The notes beneath the pieces are model-generated. The model was not told the DNA's origin and did not search any database. It worked only from the letters and a program-made list of their open reading frames with translations. Shown here piece by piece: positions 48,646-58,573 of a DNA stretch of 64,000 nt. A program made the position numbers and the translations under genes. Within the stretch, counting starts at the first letter, position 1, and every line of letters starts with the position of its first letter. This DNA is from Chloroflexota bacterium (lineage in GTDB: Bacteria > Chloroflexota > Limnocylindria > Limnocylindrales > CSP1-4), in assembly GCA_029778235.1 (NCBI GenBank), contig JAKOQS010000066.1, positions 18,286 to 82,285 on the forward strand, given 5' to 3'.

Positions 48646-49335
48646 ATGTCCCGTCTGCGTTCCCGTCTCCGCCCGCTCGCTGTCGCCGTCGGTGCATTCG
48701 TGCTCGTCGCGTTCGCGGCGGGCGGCACGTTCGCCGCCAGCAACCCGCCCACGCTGTACGCCTGTTACGACGTGTACGGCAACGTGCGGATGAGCGACGT
48801 CGCCCAATGCAAGCTGCCGGGTGGCGGACGGCTCGTCTCGTTCAACACGGTCGGTCCGACGGGTCCGACCGGGCCTGCCGGGCCGACCGGCGCGACGGGG
48901 CCCACGGGACCCATGGGGCCGAAGGGCGACACCGGGGCCAGCGGCGCGCCTGCCGTCTGGTTCAAGTACGTCGATCGAGCCGACACGCCCCAGAGCAGCT
49001 GGGTGGAGATCGCGTCACTGAGCCTGCCGGCCGGCCGGTACTACGTCAGTGTCAGCGCGACGGCAGCGGACGACATCGGCGGGAACGACGACGTGGCGAT
49101 GTCGTGCACCCTGGAGCAGTCGAGCCCCGCGATGTCGATCGCGTACGGCGACGTCAACACGACGACGGACACGAGCTACATCATCACCACCAAGGCGATG
49201 ATCAGCCTGACGGCGAGCCCGACGCTGGCGTCCGCCGGCACCGTCTCGTTCGGATGCACCGACCACGCCGCGTCCGACCATGTCGAGGACGTGATGCTCA
49301 CGGCGATGCAGGTGGGGACGATCACCCCGCAGTAG
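48646..49335 (+). CDS. Secreted protein with short collagen-like Gly-X-Y segment
   Basis: Signal segment PLAVAVGAFVLVAFAAGGTFAAS; GPTGPTGPAGPTGATGPTGPMGPKGDTGASGAP (11 triplets). Confidence 0.8.
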   Translation: MSRLRSRLRPLAVAVGAFVLVAFAAGGTFAASNPPTLYACYDVYGNVRMSDVAQCKLPGGGRLVSFNTVGPTGPTGPAGPTGATGPTGPMGPKGDTGASGAPAVWFKYVDRADTPQSSWVEIASLSLPAGRYYVSVSATAADDIGGNDDVAMSCTLEQSSPAMSIAYGDVNTTTDTSYIITTKAMISLTASPTLASAGTVSFGCTDHAASDHVEDVMLTAMQVGTITPQ

Positions 49336-49406
49336 GGCCGTGGCTCGTCGGGTCGGACGTCCGGCAGGGGCGCCCGACTCGGACCTCGGGCCCCGGGCAT
49401 CGCCCG

Positions 49407-50678
49407 TCACACGATCCGCGCGAAGACCTCGTTGGAGAGGAGGGCGCCGCGCCGGGTGAGCCGGAGGCGGCGGTCGCTCCCGCGCTCCACGAGGCCGTGC
49501 GCCAGCCCCCACGCGAGGGCGCTCGCGGCCGGCTCGCCGGGCTCGGCCGCGGCCGCCGGCACTCCCCGGTCCGTGCGCAGGCCGAGGACGATCTCCTCGG
49601 CCGTCGCGGTGGCATCGTCGAGCTCCTCCATGCCGCCCGGCGGGAGGACCGGCGCGGGGTGACGGCGGGGGCCTGGCCCCGGGCCGCTCGACGGCGTGAG
49701 AGCGGCGAGGTAGCCGGCGAGCGACGCCGCGTTCCAGCGCCGGACCCGGCCGTCGAACGCGTGCGCCCCGGTCCCGACCGCCTCGTACGGACGGCGCTCC
49801 CAGTACGCGAGGTTGTGGCGGCTCTCGTGGCCGGGCCGCGCCCAATTGCTGATCTCGTAGTGGCGGAGGCCGGCGGCCTGGAGGACGTCGCACGCGCGGT
49901 CGTACGCTGCCGCGGCTCGGTCCTCGTCCTGCTCCGCCCTCGCGCGCTCGCGCCACCGGCGTCCCCCCGGCGTGGTCGGCAGGTGGTCGCCGGCCGGCCC
50001 CGTCAGGCCCTCGGCGCCCGGGTCGTCGAGGGTGAGAGCGTAGAGGGAGAGGTGGTCGGGTGCGAGGTCGAGCGCGGCCGCGAGCGTCGCGTCCCAGCTC
50101 GCCGCGGTCTGCCCCGGCACGTCGTAGAGGAGGTCAAGGGAGACCGAGCCGATCCCCGCGGCCCGTGCCTCGGCCACGGTGGCCCCCACGTCCCCGGGCG
50201 CATGGCGGCGCCCGAGCCGGCGGAGCTCGGACGGGACGAGGCTCTGCGCGCCGATCGACAGGCGCGTGACGCCCGCCGCGACGAAGCCCGCGAGGTCCCC
50301 GCGCTCGTCCGGCCCCGGGTTGGCCTCCAGAGTGACCTCCGCGCCGGGCGCCAGGCCGAATCGGGCACGGATGCGGCCGAGGATCGCCGCGACCGCCCCT
50401 GCCGACAGCAGCGAGGGCGTCCCGCCGCCGAGGTAGACCGTGGCGAGCGGCTGGCGACGGCCCTCCGCCGCGCCTTCCGGCGGCCCCCACCGCGCGTCCA
50501 GCGCATCGGCGCGCAGGTCGACCTCGGCGAGCAGCGCGGCCACGTACGCGTCCACGCGCGCCCGCGGCCCACGTGCGGCCGCCCCGGCGTTCACCACGAA
50601 GTCGCAGTACGGACACAGCGAGACGCAGAACGGGATGTGCGCGTACAGCGCGACGGGCGGCGCGGCCCTCTGCATCAC
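49407..50678 (-). CDS. hemW: HemW-like radical SAM protein (coproporphyrinogen III oxidase-like)
   Basis: YAHIPFCVSLCPYCDF (CxxxCxxC), TVYLGGGTPSLL, LEANPGPDE, ISNWARPGHESRHNLAYW. Confidence 0.93.
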   Translation of the reverse strand: MMQRAAPPVALYAHIPFCVSLCPYCDFVVNAGAAARGPRARVDAYVAALLAEVDLRADALDARWGPPEGAAEGRRQPLATVYLGGGTPSLLSAGAVAAILGRIRARFGLAPGAEVTLEANPGPDERGDLAGFVAAGVTRLSIGAQSLVPSELRRLGRRHAPGDVGATVAEARAAGIGSVSLDLLYDVPGQTAASWDATLAAALDLAPDHLSLYALTLDDPGAEGLTGPAGDHLPTTPGGRRWRERARAEQDEDRAAAAYDRACDVLQAAGLRHYEISNWARPGHESRHNLAYWERRPYEAVGTGAHAFDGRVRRWNAASLAGYLAALTPSSGPGPGPRRHPAPVLPPGGMEELDDATATAEEIVLGLRTDRGVPAAAAEPGEPAASALAWGLAHGLVERGSDRRLRLTRRGALLSNEVFARIV

Positions 50679-51658
50679 GGCAGCGAGGCGTCGGAGTCGT
50701 CCATCCCCCCGTCGGAGACCAGCTCGTCGAGGCGCGACGTCGCGGGACCGGGAGGTGCCACCGGGCCGGGCGGGACGGACGCGGGCCCCGCCGGCGTCGG
50801 GCCCATCGGGCCCGCGGCGGAGGGCGGCCCCGGCGCGGCGGCGGTCGGCGCGGCGGCTGGCGCGGTCGCGGGAGCGACGCCCGCGACCGACCACGGCCGT
50901 GCCACGAGCCCGGGATCCACCCCGATCTCCTCGGGGATGGCGTCGTCGCCGAACTCCCAGTCCTCCGGCCCCTCGTCGTCGGCGACGACCACGATCGGCG
51001 CTGCGTCCGCCGACCCCGTGGCGAGGACGATCGCCAGCCGCGTCACGGCATCCGCGATGAACGCAGCTGCGATCCCGCCGGTGAGGACCGTGAGCCAGCC
51101 GCCGACGAGGCCGATCGCCAGGTCGACGAGCACCAGGTACCAATCGCCGCCGCCGCGGCCCACGCGCGTGGCGAGGACGTACGCGAGCGCCTGGATGAGC
51201 ACGGCCCAGAGCGGCTCGACGCCCAGCACGAGCAGCAGGCCCAGGACGATGCCGCGGAAGGTCGCCTCGTCCACGAAAGCCGTCCCCAGGGCGTTGACGA
51301 GGCCGTCCGGCACGTCCCTCGGGGCAGGCGGACGCAGCCCGCCGCAGCGGAGATAGGCGATCGCGACGGCCTGGGCGATCCCGATCGCGCCCGCGCCGAA
51401 GCCCAGCAGGAGGGTGGTGGCCCCGTCCGGCGGCAGGAGGCCGAGCGCGTCCCTGTCGCCGGGATAGATCACGTAGACGGCGATGACGAGGACGATCCCC
51501 GCCGCGTACCACGCGAGCCTGACGAGGACCGACGGTTTGTCGCCGTACGCGTCCGGGACGTCGTACTCACCGACGCCGAACCGCCGGGAGTCGAGGCGGA
51601 GCAGGACGAGGATCAGGACGAGCCCGAGCGCGACGAGGACCCTGAGCTGCTCCTCCAT
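50675..51658 (-). CDS. CPBP-family intramembrane metalloprotease-like protein with long acidic/Pro-Gly-rich C-terminal tail
   Basis: Multi-TM; GTAFVDEATFRGIVLGLLLVLGVEPLWAVLIQALAYVLATRVG resembles the CPBP EExxxR region. Confidence 0.7.
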   Translation of the reverse strand: MEEQLRVLVALGLVLILVLLRLDSRRFGVGEYDVPDAYGDKPSVLVRLAWYAAGIVLVIAVYVIYPGDRDALGLLPPDGATTLLLGFGAGAIGIAQAVAIAYLRCGGLRPPAPRDVPDGLVNALGTAFVDEATFRGIVLGLLLVLGVEPLWAVLIQALAYVLATRVGRGGGDWYLVLVDLAIGLVGGWLTVLTGGIAAAFIADAVTRLAIVLATGSADAAPIVVVADDEGPEDWEFGDDAIPEEIGVDPGLVARPWSVAGVAPATAPAAAPTAAAPGPPSAAGPMGPTPAGPASVPPGPVAPPGPATSRLDELVSDGGMDDSDASLP

Positions 51659-51855
51659 GCCGCGCAAACTAGCACGCGGCCCTCACCCGGTGATGCCCCT
51701 GCCCGCAGCGGGGACGGCCGCGCCCGGCGCTGGGCGCGGGCGAGCATCCGCGCCAGCGCGGAGCCACGGAGGTCGGGGGTCGCCGGCCGACCGGACCCGC
51801 CCGGCCGCCCGCGCGTCGAGCGCCGGGCCCGCCGACCGCCCGGTTCGGCGCCGCC

Positions 51856-53667
51856 CTACTCCTCCCCCATCGCGAGGACCGCGAGGAAGGCCTCCTGCGG
51901 GATCTCGACCGAGCCGACCCGCTTCATCCGCTGCTTGCCTTCCTTCTGCTTCTCGAGGAGCTTGCGCTTGCGCGTGATGTCGCCGCCGTAGCACTTCGCG
52001 AGGACGTTCTTGCGCATCGCGCGGACCGTCTCGCGCGCCACGACCTGGCTCCCGATCGCCGCCTGGATCGGCACCTCGAACATCTGGCGCGGGATCAGCT
52101 CCTTGAGCTTCGCGGCCAGCCTGCGGCCGATCGCCTGCGCCTCCTCGCGGTGGACGATCATCGACAGCGCGTCCACCGGCTCCCCGTTCACGAGCACGTC
52201 GAGCTTCACGAGGCGCGCCGGCCGGTAGCCGATCTCCTCGTAGTCCATCGAGGCGTACCCCTGCGTCCGGCTCTTCAGCTGGTCGAAGTAGTCCACGATC
52301 AGCTCGGCCAGGGGGATCTCGAACTTCATGAGCACCCGTGTGGGATCCAGGTACTCCATCGACAGGAACGTCCCGCGCCGGATCCGCGTGAGGTCCATGA
52401 CGGTCCCGATGTACGCCGCGGGCGTCACGACCGAGAGCGCGACCCAGGGCTCCTCGATCTCCTCGATCTCCCCGGCCGTCGGGAAGAGCGACGGGTTGTC
52501 CACGACGAGGACGTCGTCGCGGTGCATGAGCTTCACGCGGTACTCGACCGAGGGGGCCGACGCGATGAGGTCGAGCGCGAACTCGCGCTCGAGGCGCTCC
52601 TGCACGATCTCCATGTGGAGCAGCCCGAGGAAGCCGCACCGGAAGCCGAACCCGAGCGCGACGGAGCTCTCGGGCTCGAAGCTGAAGCTCGCGTCGTTGA
52701 GGTGGAGCTTCTCCAGCGCATCGCGCAGAAGCGGGTAGTCCTCGCCGCTGATCGGGTAGATGCCGGCGAACACGAGGCTCTTCGCCGCCTGGTAGCCGGG
52801 GAGCGGGGCGGAAGCGGGATGGGCGGCGCCGGTGACCGTGTCGCCGACCTGCGCGTCGCGGACGCTCTTGAGGCCGGACGCGATGTAGCCGACCTCGCCG
52901 GCGACGAGCTCCTTCACCGGCACGAGCTGCGGCCGGAAGACGCCCATCTCGAGGGGCGTGAACTCGGCGCCCGACGCCATGAGCCGAAGGGCGTCGTGCG
53001 AGCGGAGCCGGCCCTCCTCCAGGCGCACGTACGTGACGACGCCCTTGTACGGGTCGTAGTAGCTGTCGAACACGAGCGCCCGGAGCGGGGCCCGCGGATC
53101 TCCCTTCGGCGGCGGGATCCTCGCGACCACGGCCTCGAGGATCTCCTCGATCCCGATGCCCTCCTTCGCCGACGCGAGGACGACCTCCTCGCGGGGGATC
53201 GCGAGGACGTTCTCCAGCTCCTCGATCACGACGTCCGGCTGCGCGGAGGGCAGGTCGATCTTGTTGACGACCGGGATGATCGTCAGGTCCAGCTTCATCG
53301 CGAGGAAGACGTTGGCGAGCGTCTGCGCCTCGATCCCCTGCGCCGCGTCCACGACGAGGATCGCGTCCTCGCACGCCTGAAGGGATCGGCTGACCTCGTA
53401 GGTGAAGTCGACGTGACCGGGCGTGTCGATGAGGTTCAGGCCGTACGTCAGCCCATCCGAGGCCGTGTACTCCAGGCGGACGGCTCGCGCCTTGATCGTG
53501 ATCCCCTTCTCGCGCTCGAGGTCCATCGAATCGAGGACCTGGCTCGTCATCTGGCGCGGATCGATCGTGTGCGTGACCTCGAGGAGCCGGTCCGCGAGGG
53601 TGGACTTGCCGTGATCGATGTGCGCGATGATCGAGAAGTTGCGCAGGCGCTCCTGGGGGGTCGTCAC
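51856..53667 (-). CDS. lepA: Elongation factor 4
   Basis: [59 protein letters not shown]-terminal [26 protein letters not shown]. Confidence 0.98.
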   Translation of the reverse strand: MTTPQERLRNFSIIAHIDHGKSTLADRLLEVTHTIDPRQMTSQVLDSMDLEREKGITIKARAVRLEYTASDGLTYGLNLIDTPGHVDFTYEVSRSLQACEDAILVVDAAQGIEAQTLANVFLAMKLDLTIIPVVNKIDLPSAQPDVVIEELENVLAIPREEVVLASAKEGIGIEEILEAVVARIPPPKGDPRAPLRALVFDSYYDPYKGVVTYVRLEEGRLRSHDALRLMASGAEFTPLEMGVFRPQLVPVKELVAGEVGYIASGLKSVRDAQVGDTVTGAAHPASAPLPGYQAAKSLVFAGIYPISGEDYPLLRDALEKLHLNDASFSFEPESSVALGFGFRCGFLGLLHMEIVQERLEREFALDLIASAPSVEYRVKLMHRDDVLVVDNPSLFPTAGEIEEIEEPWVALSVVTPAAYIGTVMDLTRIRRGTFLSMEYLDPTRVLMKFEIPLAELIVDYFDQLKSRTQGYASMDYEEIGYRPARLVKLDVLVNGEPVDALSMIVHREEAQAIGRRLAAKLKELIPRQMFEVPIQAAIGSQVVARETVRAMRKNVLAKCYGGDITRKRKLLEKQKEGKQRMKRVGSVEIPQEAFLAVLAMGEE

Positions 53668-53786
53668 GATGCCGGAGTGTAGCCCGTCGGCGCCGGCGGG
53701 CACCGGGTCCGAGCCGCGCGGCCGCCGGGTCCGACGCTCTGCCGTCCGCGGCCCGCGGCCGTCTCGAGCGATACCGTAGGCGGCGG

Positions 53787-54989
53787 ATGCGACTCTCGGC
53801 CCTCCTCGACCCGGCGATCCTGCCCGCGTACGTCTCGAGCGGCGCGCGCATCGCTCGCCGCGCGTTGCGCGGCCACGTGCGCCACGCCGGCTCCACGGAG
53901 GAGATCGTCGGGGCGGTCCTGGAGCGGTGCTGGGACGGCGACCGGTACGCCGCGTCGGGCGGCCAGTTCCGCCAGTTCTGGGCGCGCGACTTCGGGTTCT
54001 CCGCGCCGGCGCTGATGCGACTCGGCCACGGCGACCGGGTGGACGCGTCGCTCGACTGGGCCCTGTCCGCCTGGGGTCGCGCCGGCCGGATCACCACGAC
54101 GATCTTCCCGGGCCGGCGCCCGGCGGACGTCTGGGACTACGGGGTGGACTCGCTCCCCCTGGTCCTCCGGGCGCTGCGGGCGGCGCCGTCCGGCGAGCGG
54201 CTGGTGTCCGTGCACGCTGCCCTGCTGGCGACGGAGGTGCGTCGGTTCGGGTCGGTCGTCGTGGACCCCGCCTCCGGGCTGGTCGGGACGGGCCGCCGCC
54301 TCTCCACGCACCGCGACACGGTCGCGACCGCCTGCAACGCGTACGCGAACGCGATGGTGGCGTCCCTGGAGCGCGACCTCCGCGAGACCGGCTGGTTCCC
54401 GGCGCCCTTCGCACGGGGGTCCGCGGACCGGCTCGTAGCGGCGTTCTGGCGCGGCGACCACTTCGCCGAGGGCCCGCGCGGCGGCGTCGACGCCGACCTG
54501 GTGACGGGCGACGCGAACGTGGTGCCGTTCTGGCTCGGGGTGGTCCCCGACGATCTGGGCGCGGCGGCCATGCTCGCCGCGATCGAGGCGGCCGGGCTCG
54601 CCGACCCGCTGCCTCTGCGGTACAGCGCCGCTCCGTCGCGGGACGCGGACCGGGTCCAGCGTGTCTTCGTGCCCGACTACCAGGGGACCGCGATCTGGAC
54701 GTCGCTCGGGGCGATGGCGATCGAGATCTCGCTGCGCGTGGACCCGGACCGCGGCGCCCGATGGCTGCGCGGGCACCTCGACGTCGTCGAGCGGGACGGG
54801 ACGGTGTGGGAGGTGCTCGATCGGAGCCTCATGCCGTACCGCGGACGCGTCGGGCTGTGGCGGGCCGACGAGGCCATGCTCTGGGGAGCGCTCCTGCTGG
54901 ACCTCGCGCGGCGCGACCCTGGCCGCGGGCGGGCCGGCCCGCCCGACCCGACGGATGATGGGCCCGCACAGGGACGCCCCATGGCCTGA
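53787..54989 (+). CDS. Putative six-hairpin (alpha/alpha) glycosidase-like protein
   Basis: [36 protein letters not shown]...; [36 protein letters not shown]; general resemblance only. Confidence 0.45.
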   Translation: MRLSALLDPAILPAYVSSGARIARRALRGHVRHAGSTEEIVGAVLERCWDGDRYAASGGQFRQFWARDFGFSAPALMRLGHGDRVDASLDWALSAWGRAGRITTTIFPGRRPADVWDYGVDSLPLVLRALRAAPSGERLVSVHAALLATEVRRFGSVVVDPASGLVGTGRRLSTHRDTVATACNAYANAMVASLERDLRETGWFPAPFARGSADRLVAAFWRGDHFAEGPRGGVDADLVTGDANVVPFWLGVVPDDLGAAAMLAAIEAAGLADPLPLRYSAAPSRDADRVQRVFVPDYQGTAIWTSLGAMAIEISLRVDPDRGARWLRGHLDVVERDGTVWEVLDRSLMPYRGRVGLWRADEAMLWGALLLDLARRDPGRGRAGPPDPTDDGPAQGRPMA

Positions 54990-55171
54990 GCAGGGATGGC
55001 CTGTCGCCCGGGCACGGTCCCGCCTGTGACCCGGGCGCGGATCGGTCTGATACACTCTGCGTTCGCGCCACGCGGCGTCCTCTCCCGCGCAGGCGACCGG
55101 TATCCGCACTCCACGCGCGTCCGCACCTGCGCGGTCGCCCACCGACAGACATCGCACGAGGAACGCACACC

Positions 55172-55894
55172 GTGGCCCATTCGCCCCGAGGCTGGACCGG
55201 CGCCCGGACGCCGTCCGCGCAGAAGCGGGTCCGCACGGCCGAGCGCCGGCGGGACATCAACCAGCCGCGCAAGAGCGCCGCCAAGACGCTCGTCACCAAG
55301 GCCCTGCGGGTCGCCATCGGGCAGGCCGAGGGCGATCCGAACGAGCAGCTCGCCGAGGCCATCAGCGCGCTCGACCGCGCGGCCAAGGCCGGCGCCATCC
55401 ACCCGAACGCGGCCGCGCGTCGAAAGTCGCGGCTCACCCGCAAGGTGAACGCCGCGCTCGGCGGCGTCCACGTCCAGACCGGCAAGGTGCAGAAGGCGAC
55501 CGGCAAGGCCGCCGCCGCCAAGGCCGCCAAGGCCCGGGTGGCCGCGTCCAAGGCCGCCAAGGCCAAGGCGCCGCAGACGGCCGCCGGCAAGGCCCGCGCC
55601 GCCCTCACCAAGGCCGGCCGCACCGAGACGGCGAAGGCCGCGCCGTCCGCGACCGCGGCCGCGGCCCCGACCACGACCGCCGCCAGGACGACCAAGGCCG
55701 CCGCGACGAAGACCACCGCGTCCAAGTCGACGGCAGCCAAGACGACGGCCGCGAAGGCACCCGCGAAGGCGGCCGCCACGAAGACCACCGCGTCCAAGAC
55801 GGCTGCCGCGAAGACGGCCGCCGCCAAGGCGCCCGCCGCGCGCACGGCCAAGGCGCCCGCCAAGCCGAAGAAGCCGGCCGAGCCGGCCTCCTGA
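55172..55894 (+). CDS. rpsT: 30S ribosomal protein S20 with ~145-aa Lys/Ala-rich C-terminal extension
   Basis: QKRVRTAERRRDINQPRKSAAKTLVTKALRVAIG...AISALDRAAKAGAIHPNAAARRKSRLTRKVNAAL is S20-like; then AAK/KTTA-rich tail. Confidence 0.9.
   Translation: MAHSPRGWTGARTPSAQKRVRTAERRRDINQPRKSAAKTLVTKALRVAIGQAEGDPNEQLAEAISALDRAAKAGAIHPNAAARRKSRLTRKVNAALGGVHVQTGKVQKATGKAAAAKAAKARVAASKAAKAKAPQTAAGKARAALTKAGRTETAKAAPSATAAAAPTTTAARTTKAAATKTTASKSTAAKTTAAKAPAKAAATKTTASKTAAAKTAAAKAPAARTAKAPAKPKKPAEPAS
55694..55837 (+). repeat. Two tandem 72-bp (24-aa) imperfect repeats in the S20 tail
   Basis: KAAATKTTASKSTAAKTTAAKAPA / KAAATKTTASKTAAAKTAAAKAPA. Confidence 0.9.
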
Positions 55895-55956
55895 CGATCC
55901 GGCGCGGCGCATCGCGCCGCAGCCACTCGGCGGGAGCGCCCGCCGCAGCCACGACA

Positions 55957-55986
55957 CGAGGCCCGGGTCGCGAGACCCGGGCCTCG
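55957..55986. terminator. Hairpin with GCGA tetraloop between convergent rpsT and FAD oxidoreductase
   Basis: CGAGGCCCGGGTC-GCGA-GACCCGGGCCTCG, 13-bp perfect stem; no T-tract. Confidence 0.7.
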
Positions 55987-56054
55987 TCGCGTCGTGTCCG
56001 TGCCGCCGCGCCCACGGCCGTCGCCCGCGCCCGGCGGGCCGGCCTCGGCGCGGG

Positions 56055-57419
56055 TCAGTCGATGCGGGCGCCCTGGCGGCGGAGCTCGGCGCGGACCTGG
56101 TCCACGTCGACGTCGGCGAAGTCCCGGCCCGTCCGGAGCGAGACCGCCGCTGCCGCGCCCGCCCCCTGGCCGGAGACCGCGCAGCACATCATGCTGCGGA
56201 CGGCCGCGTGCGAGATCCGGTCGCCACCGATCGAGCGGCCTGCCACGATCAGGTGCCCGACGCGCTTGGGCACGAGCGATCGGTACGGCACGTGGAAGTA
56301 CCGGCCGGTCGTGGGCAGGATGAGGACGCCGTACCCGTCGATGAACTCGGGGAAGATCCCGATGGCGTCGCCGAAGCGCGCCTCTCCCCGGACGTCCGCC
56401 TCGGTGAGGTCGTAGAGGGCCTCGATCTTGCGGGTGTCGCGGATGCCCAGGGTCATCCCGAAGTTGCGAAGCTTGGCGTCCTCGCACCCGGGCATGTAGG
56501 CGCGCAGGGCGTCGATCGCGTGGATCGCCTGGCGCCTGCCCTCGATCTCGCCGCGGGTGAGGTCGTCCGCGTCCGTCCCGTCGATCTCGGCGAGATGGAT
56601 GAGGTTCAGGTACGTGAGGTCGCCCTGGTCGGTGACCGTGCCCCACGTCCCCGCCATCGTGATGAGATTCGGGGGGATGAGCCCGTCGGCCACGGCCTGC
56701 TTGAACGGCTTGCGGAGGAACGGCGAGAAGAGGTCGTCCTCCTTCCCGTCGGTCACGATGTCCCACTCGAAGTTGCCCGCCCAGTCGCGGTACTTCTGCG
56801 GGTCGGCCTTGACGGTCTCGATGAACCGTCGCTTGTTCACCCCGGACATCGAGAACATGACCGACGCGGAGAGCATCGACTCCTTCGGGGTCTTGCGGTA
56901 CGGGGCACCGGCCCGGGCCGCCACGTCCGCGTCACCCGTGGCGTCCACGACGCGGCGCGCGAGGATCGCCTCGCGGCCCGACTTGCTCTCGGTGATCACC
57001 CCGCGGATCACCCCGTCCTCGAGGATCGGCGCCACGCAGAGCCGGTGGAGCATCGGGCGGATGCCCGCCTCCTCCACCAGCACGTCGGCGACGAACTTGA
57101 ACATCTCGGCGTCGAGCGCATAGCTGATCGACTGGGGCTCCGGGCTCGCGGCCCCCATCGCCTTGGCGCGCTCCTCGAGCTCGCGGCCGATCCCCTCGCT
57201 GTCGATGGTGGCCTCGTGGCGGTACCAGGCGAACCCCTCGACACCGACCTGGGTGATGTTCCCGCCGAAGCAGCCGTTCCGCTCGAGGATGGTGGTGTCG
57301 GCGCCGGCGCGGGCTGCGGCGAGCGCGGCGCCGAGGCCGCCGGGCCCGCTGCCGACGACGAGCACGTCGGTCTCCACGATGACATCGACGTCGCGCGCGG
57401 GCTCGGTGATGCGGGTCAT
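56055..57419 (-). CDS. FAD-dependent oxidoreductase
   Basis: TDVLVVGSGPGGLGAALAAARAGADTTILERNGCFGGNITQVGVEGF; RRVVDATGDADVAARAGAPYRKTPKE. Confidence 0.88.
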   Translation of the reverse strand: MTRITEPARDVDVIVETDVLVVGSGPGGLGAALAAARAGADTTILERNGCFGGNITQVGVEGFAWYRHEATIDSEGIGRELEERAKAMGAASPEPQSISYALDAEMFKFVADVLVEEAGIRPMLHRLCVAPILEDGVIRGVITESKSGREAILARRVVDATGDADVAARAGAPYRKTPKESMLSASVMFSMSGVNKRRFIETVKADPQKYRDWAGNFEWDIVTDGKEDDLFSPFLRKPFKQAVADGLIPPNLITMAGTWGTVTDQGDLTYLNLIHLAEIDGTDADDLTRGEIEGRRQAIHAIDALRAYMPGCEDAKLRNFGMTLGIRDTRKIEALYDLTEADVRGEARFGDAIGIFPEFIDGYGVLILPTTGRYFHVPYRSLVPKRVGHLIVAGRSIGGDRISHAAVRSMMCCAVSGQGAGAAAAVSLRTGRDFADVDVDQVRAELRRQGARID

Positions 57420-57499
57420 GGGGTCTCCTGGAACGTGTCGCGGCGGGAGCGGCCGGCGGGAAGCGGACCCGGGGGGCGCCTGCTCCCGGGGTCCGCCGA

Positions 57500-58573
57500 T
57501 CAGGTCGCCGCGGTGGCGAAGACCGGTGCAGGGACGACCGTGACCCGGACGGCCGTGCCGGGCGAGAGCGTCTCGACGTCCGTCGCGGGGACCTGGGCGA
57601 CCGCGATCGCGCCGTCCGGGAGCCCGATCTGGACGCGTCCGAGCGACCCGAGGAAGCTCACCGCGAGCACGTGCGCCTGGGCGCCCTCCTCGGGTGCCAC
57701 CTTGATGGCCTCGGGCCTCACGAGCGCGGTGACCGGGCCGGGCCCGGCGGACCCGGCGAGGAGAGGCACGCGCGTGCCGAGGATCTCGACGACCCCGTCG
57801 CCCGCGACCCCCTGCAGCCGGTTCGTCAACCCGACGAACTCGGCGACGAACGCGGTGGCGGGACGGTCGTAGAGCTCGGCGGGGCTGGCGATCTGCTCGA
57901 GGCGCCCGGCGGACATCACGCCCACCCGGTCGCCCAGCGCCAGCGCCTCCTCCTGGTCGTGCGTGACGAAGAGAGCGGTGGTGCCCACCGCGATCTGGAT
58001 CCGCCGGATCTCCTCCCGGAGCTGCCGGCGGACCTTCGCGTCGAGCGCGGAGAGCGGCTCGTCGAGGAGGAGCACCTGCGGCTGGATGGCGAGGGCCCGG
58101 GCGAGCGCGACGCGCTGCTGCTGGCCGCCGGACATCTGATGGGGGTAGCGATTCGCGTACCCGCCCAGCCCCACGAGGTCGAGCGTCTCGGCCGCGCGCT
58201 TCCGCCGCTCGTCCTTGCCCACGCCGCGAAGCCGGAGCCCGTAAGCGACGTTGTCGCCGGCCGTCATGTTCGGGAACAGGCTGTATGCCTGGAAGACGAT
58301 CCCCATGTTCCGCTTGTTCGACGGGACGTGGGTGACGTCCTTCCCGTCCACGAGGATCCGGCCCGCGTCCACCTCGTCGAGCCCGCCGAGCGCGCGCAGG
58401 GCGGTCGTCTTCCCGCAGCCGGAGGGCCCGAGGAGCGCGACCAGCTCGCCCGGGGCGATGTCGATCGAGAACCCATCGAGGGCGTGCACCGGTCCGTACC
58501 AGCGGTGGAGGTCCTGGAACTGGACGGCGACGCCGTGGCCCGCGGCAGCGGGAGCGGCGGTCGTGGCGGTCAT
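57500..58573 (-). CDS. ABC transporter ATP-binding protein (PotA/FbpC-like)
   Basis: GPSGCGKTTALRALGGLDEVDAGRILVDGKDVTHVPSNKRNMGIVFQAYSLFPNMTAGDNVAYGL; MSGGQQQRVALARALAIQPQVLLLDEPLSALDAKVR. Confidence 0.95.
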   Translation of the reverse strand: MTATTAAPAAAGHGVAVQFQDLHRWYGPVHALDGFSIDIAPGELVALLGPSGCGKTTALRALGGLDEVDAGRILVDGKDVTHVPSNKRNMGIVFQAYSLFPNMTAGDNVAYGLRLRGVGKDERRKRAAETLDLVGLGGYANRYPHQMSGGQQQRVALARALAIQPQVLLLDEPLSALDAKVRRQLREEIRRIQIAVGTTALFVTHDQEEALALGDRVGVMSAGRLEQIASPAELYDRPATAFVAEFVGLTNRLQGVAGDGVVEILGTRVPLLAGSAGPGPVTALVRPEAIKVAPEEGAQAHVLAVSFLGSLGRVQIGLPDGAIAVAQVPATDVETLSPGTAVRVTVVPAPVFATAAT

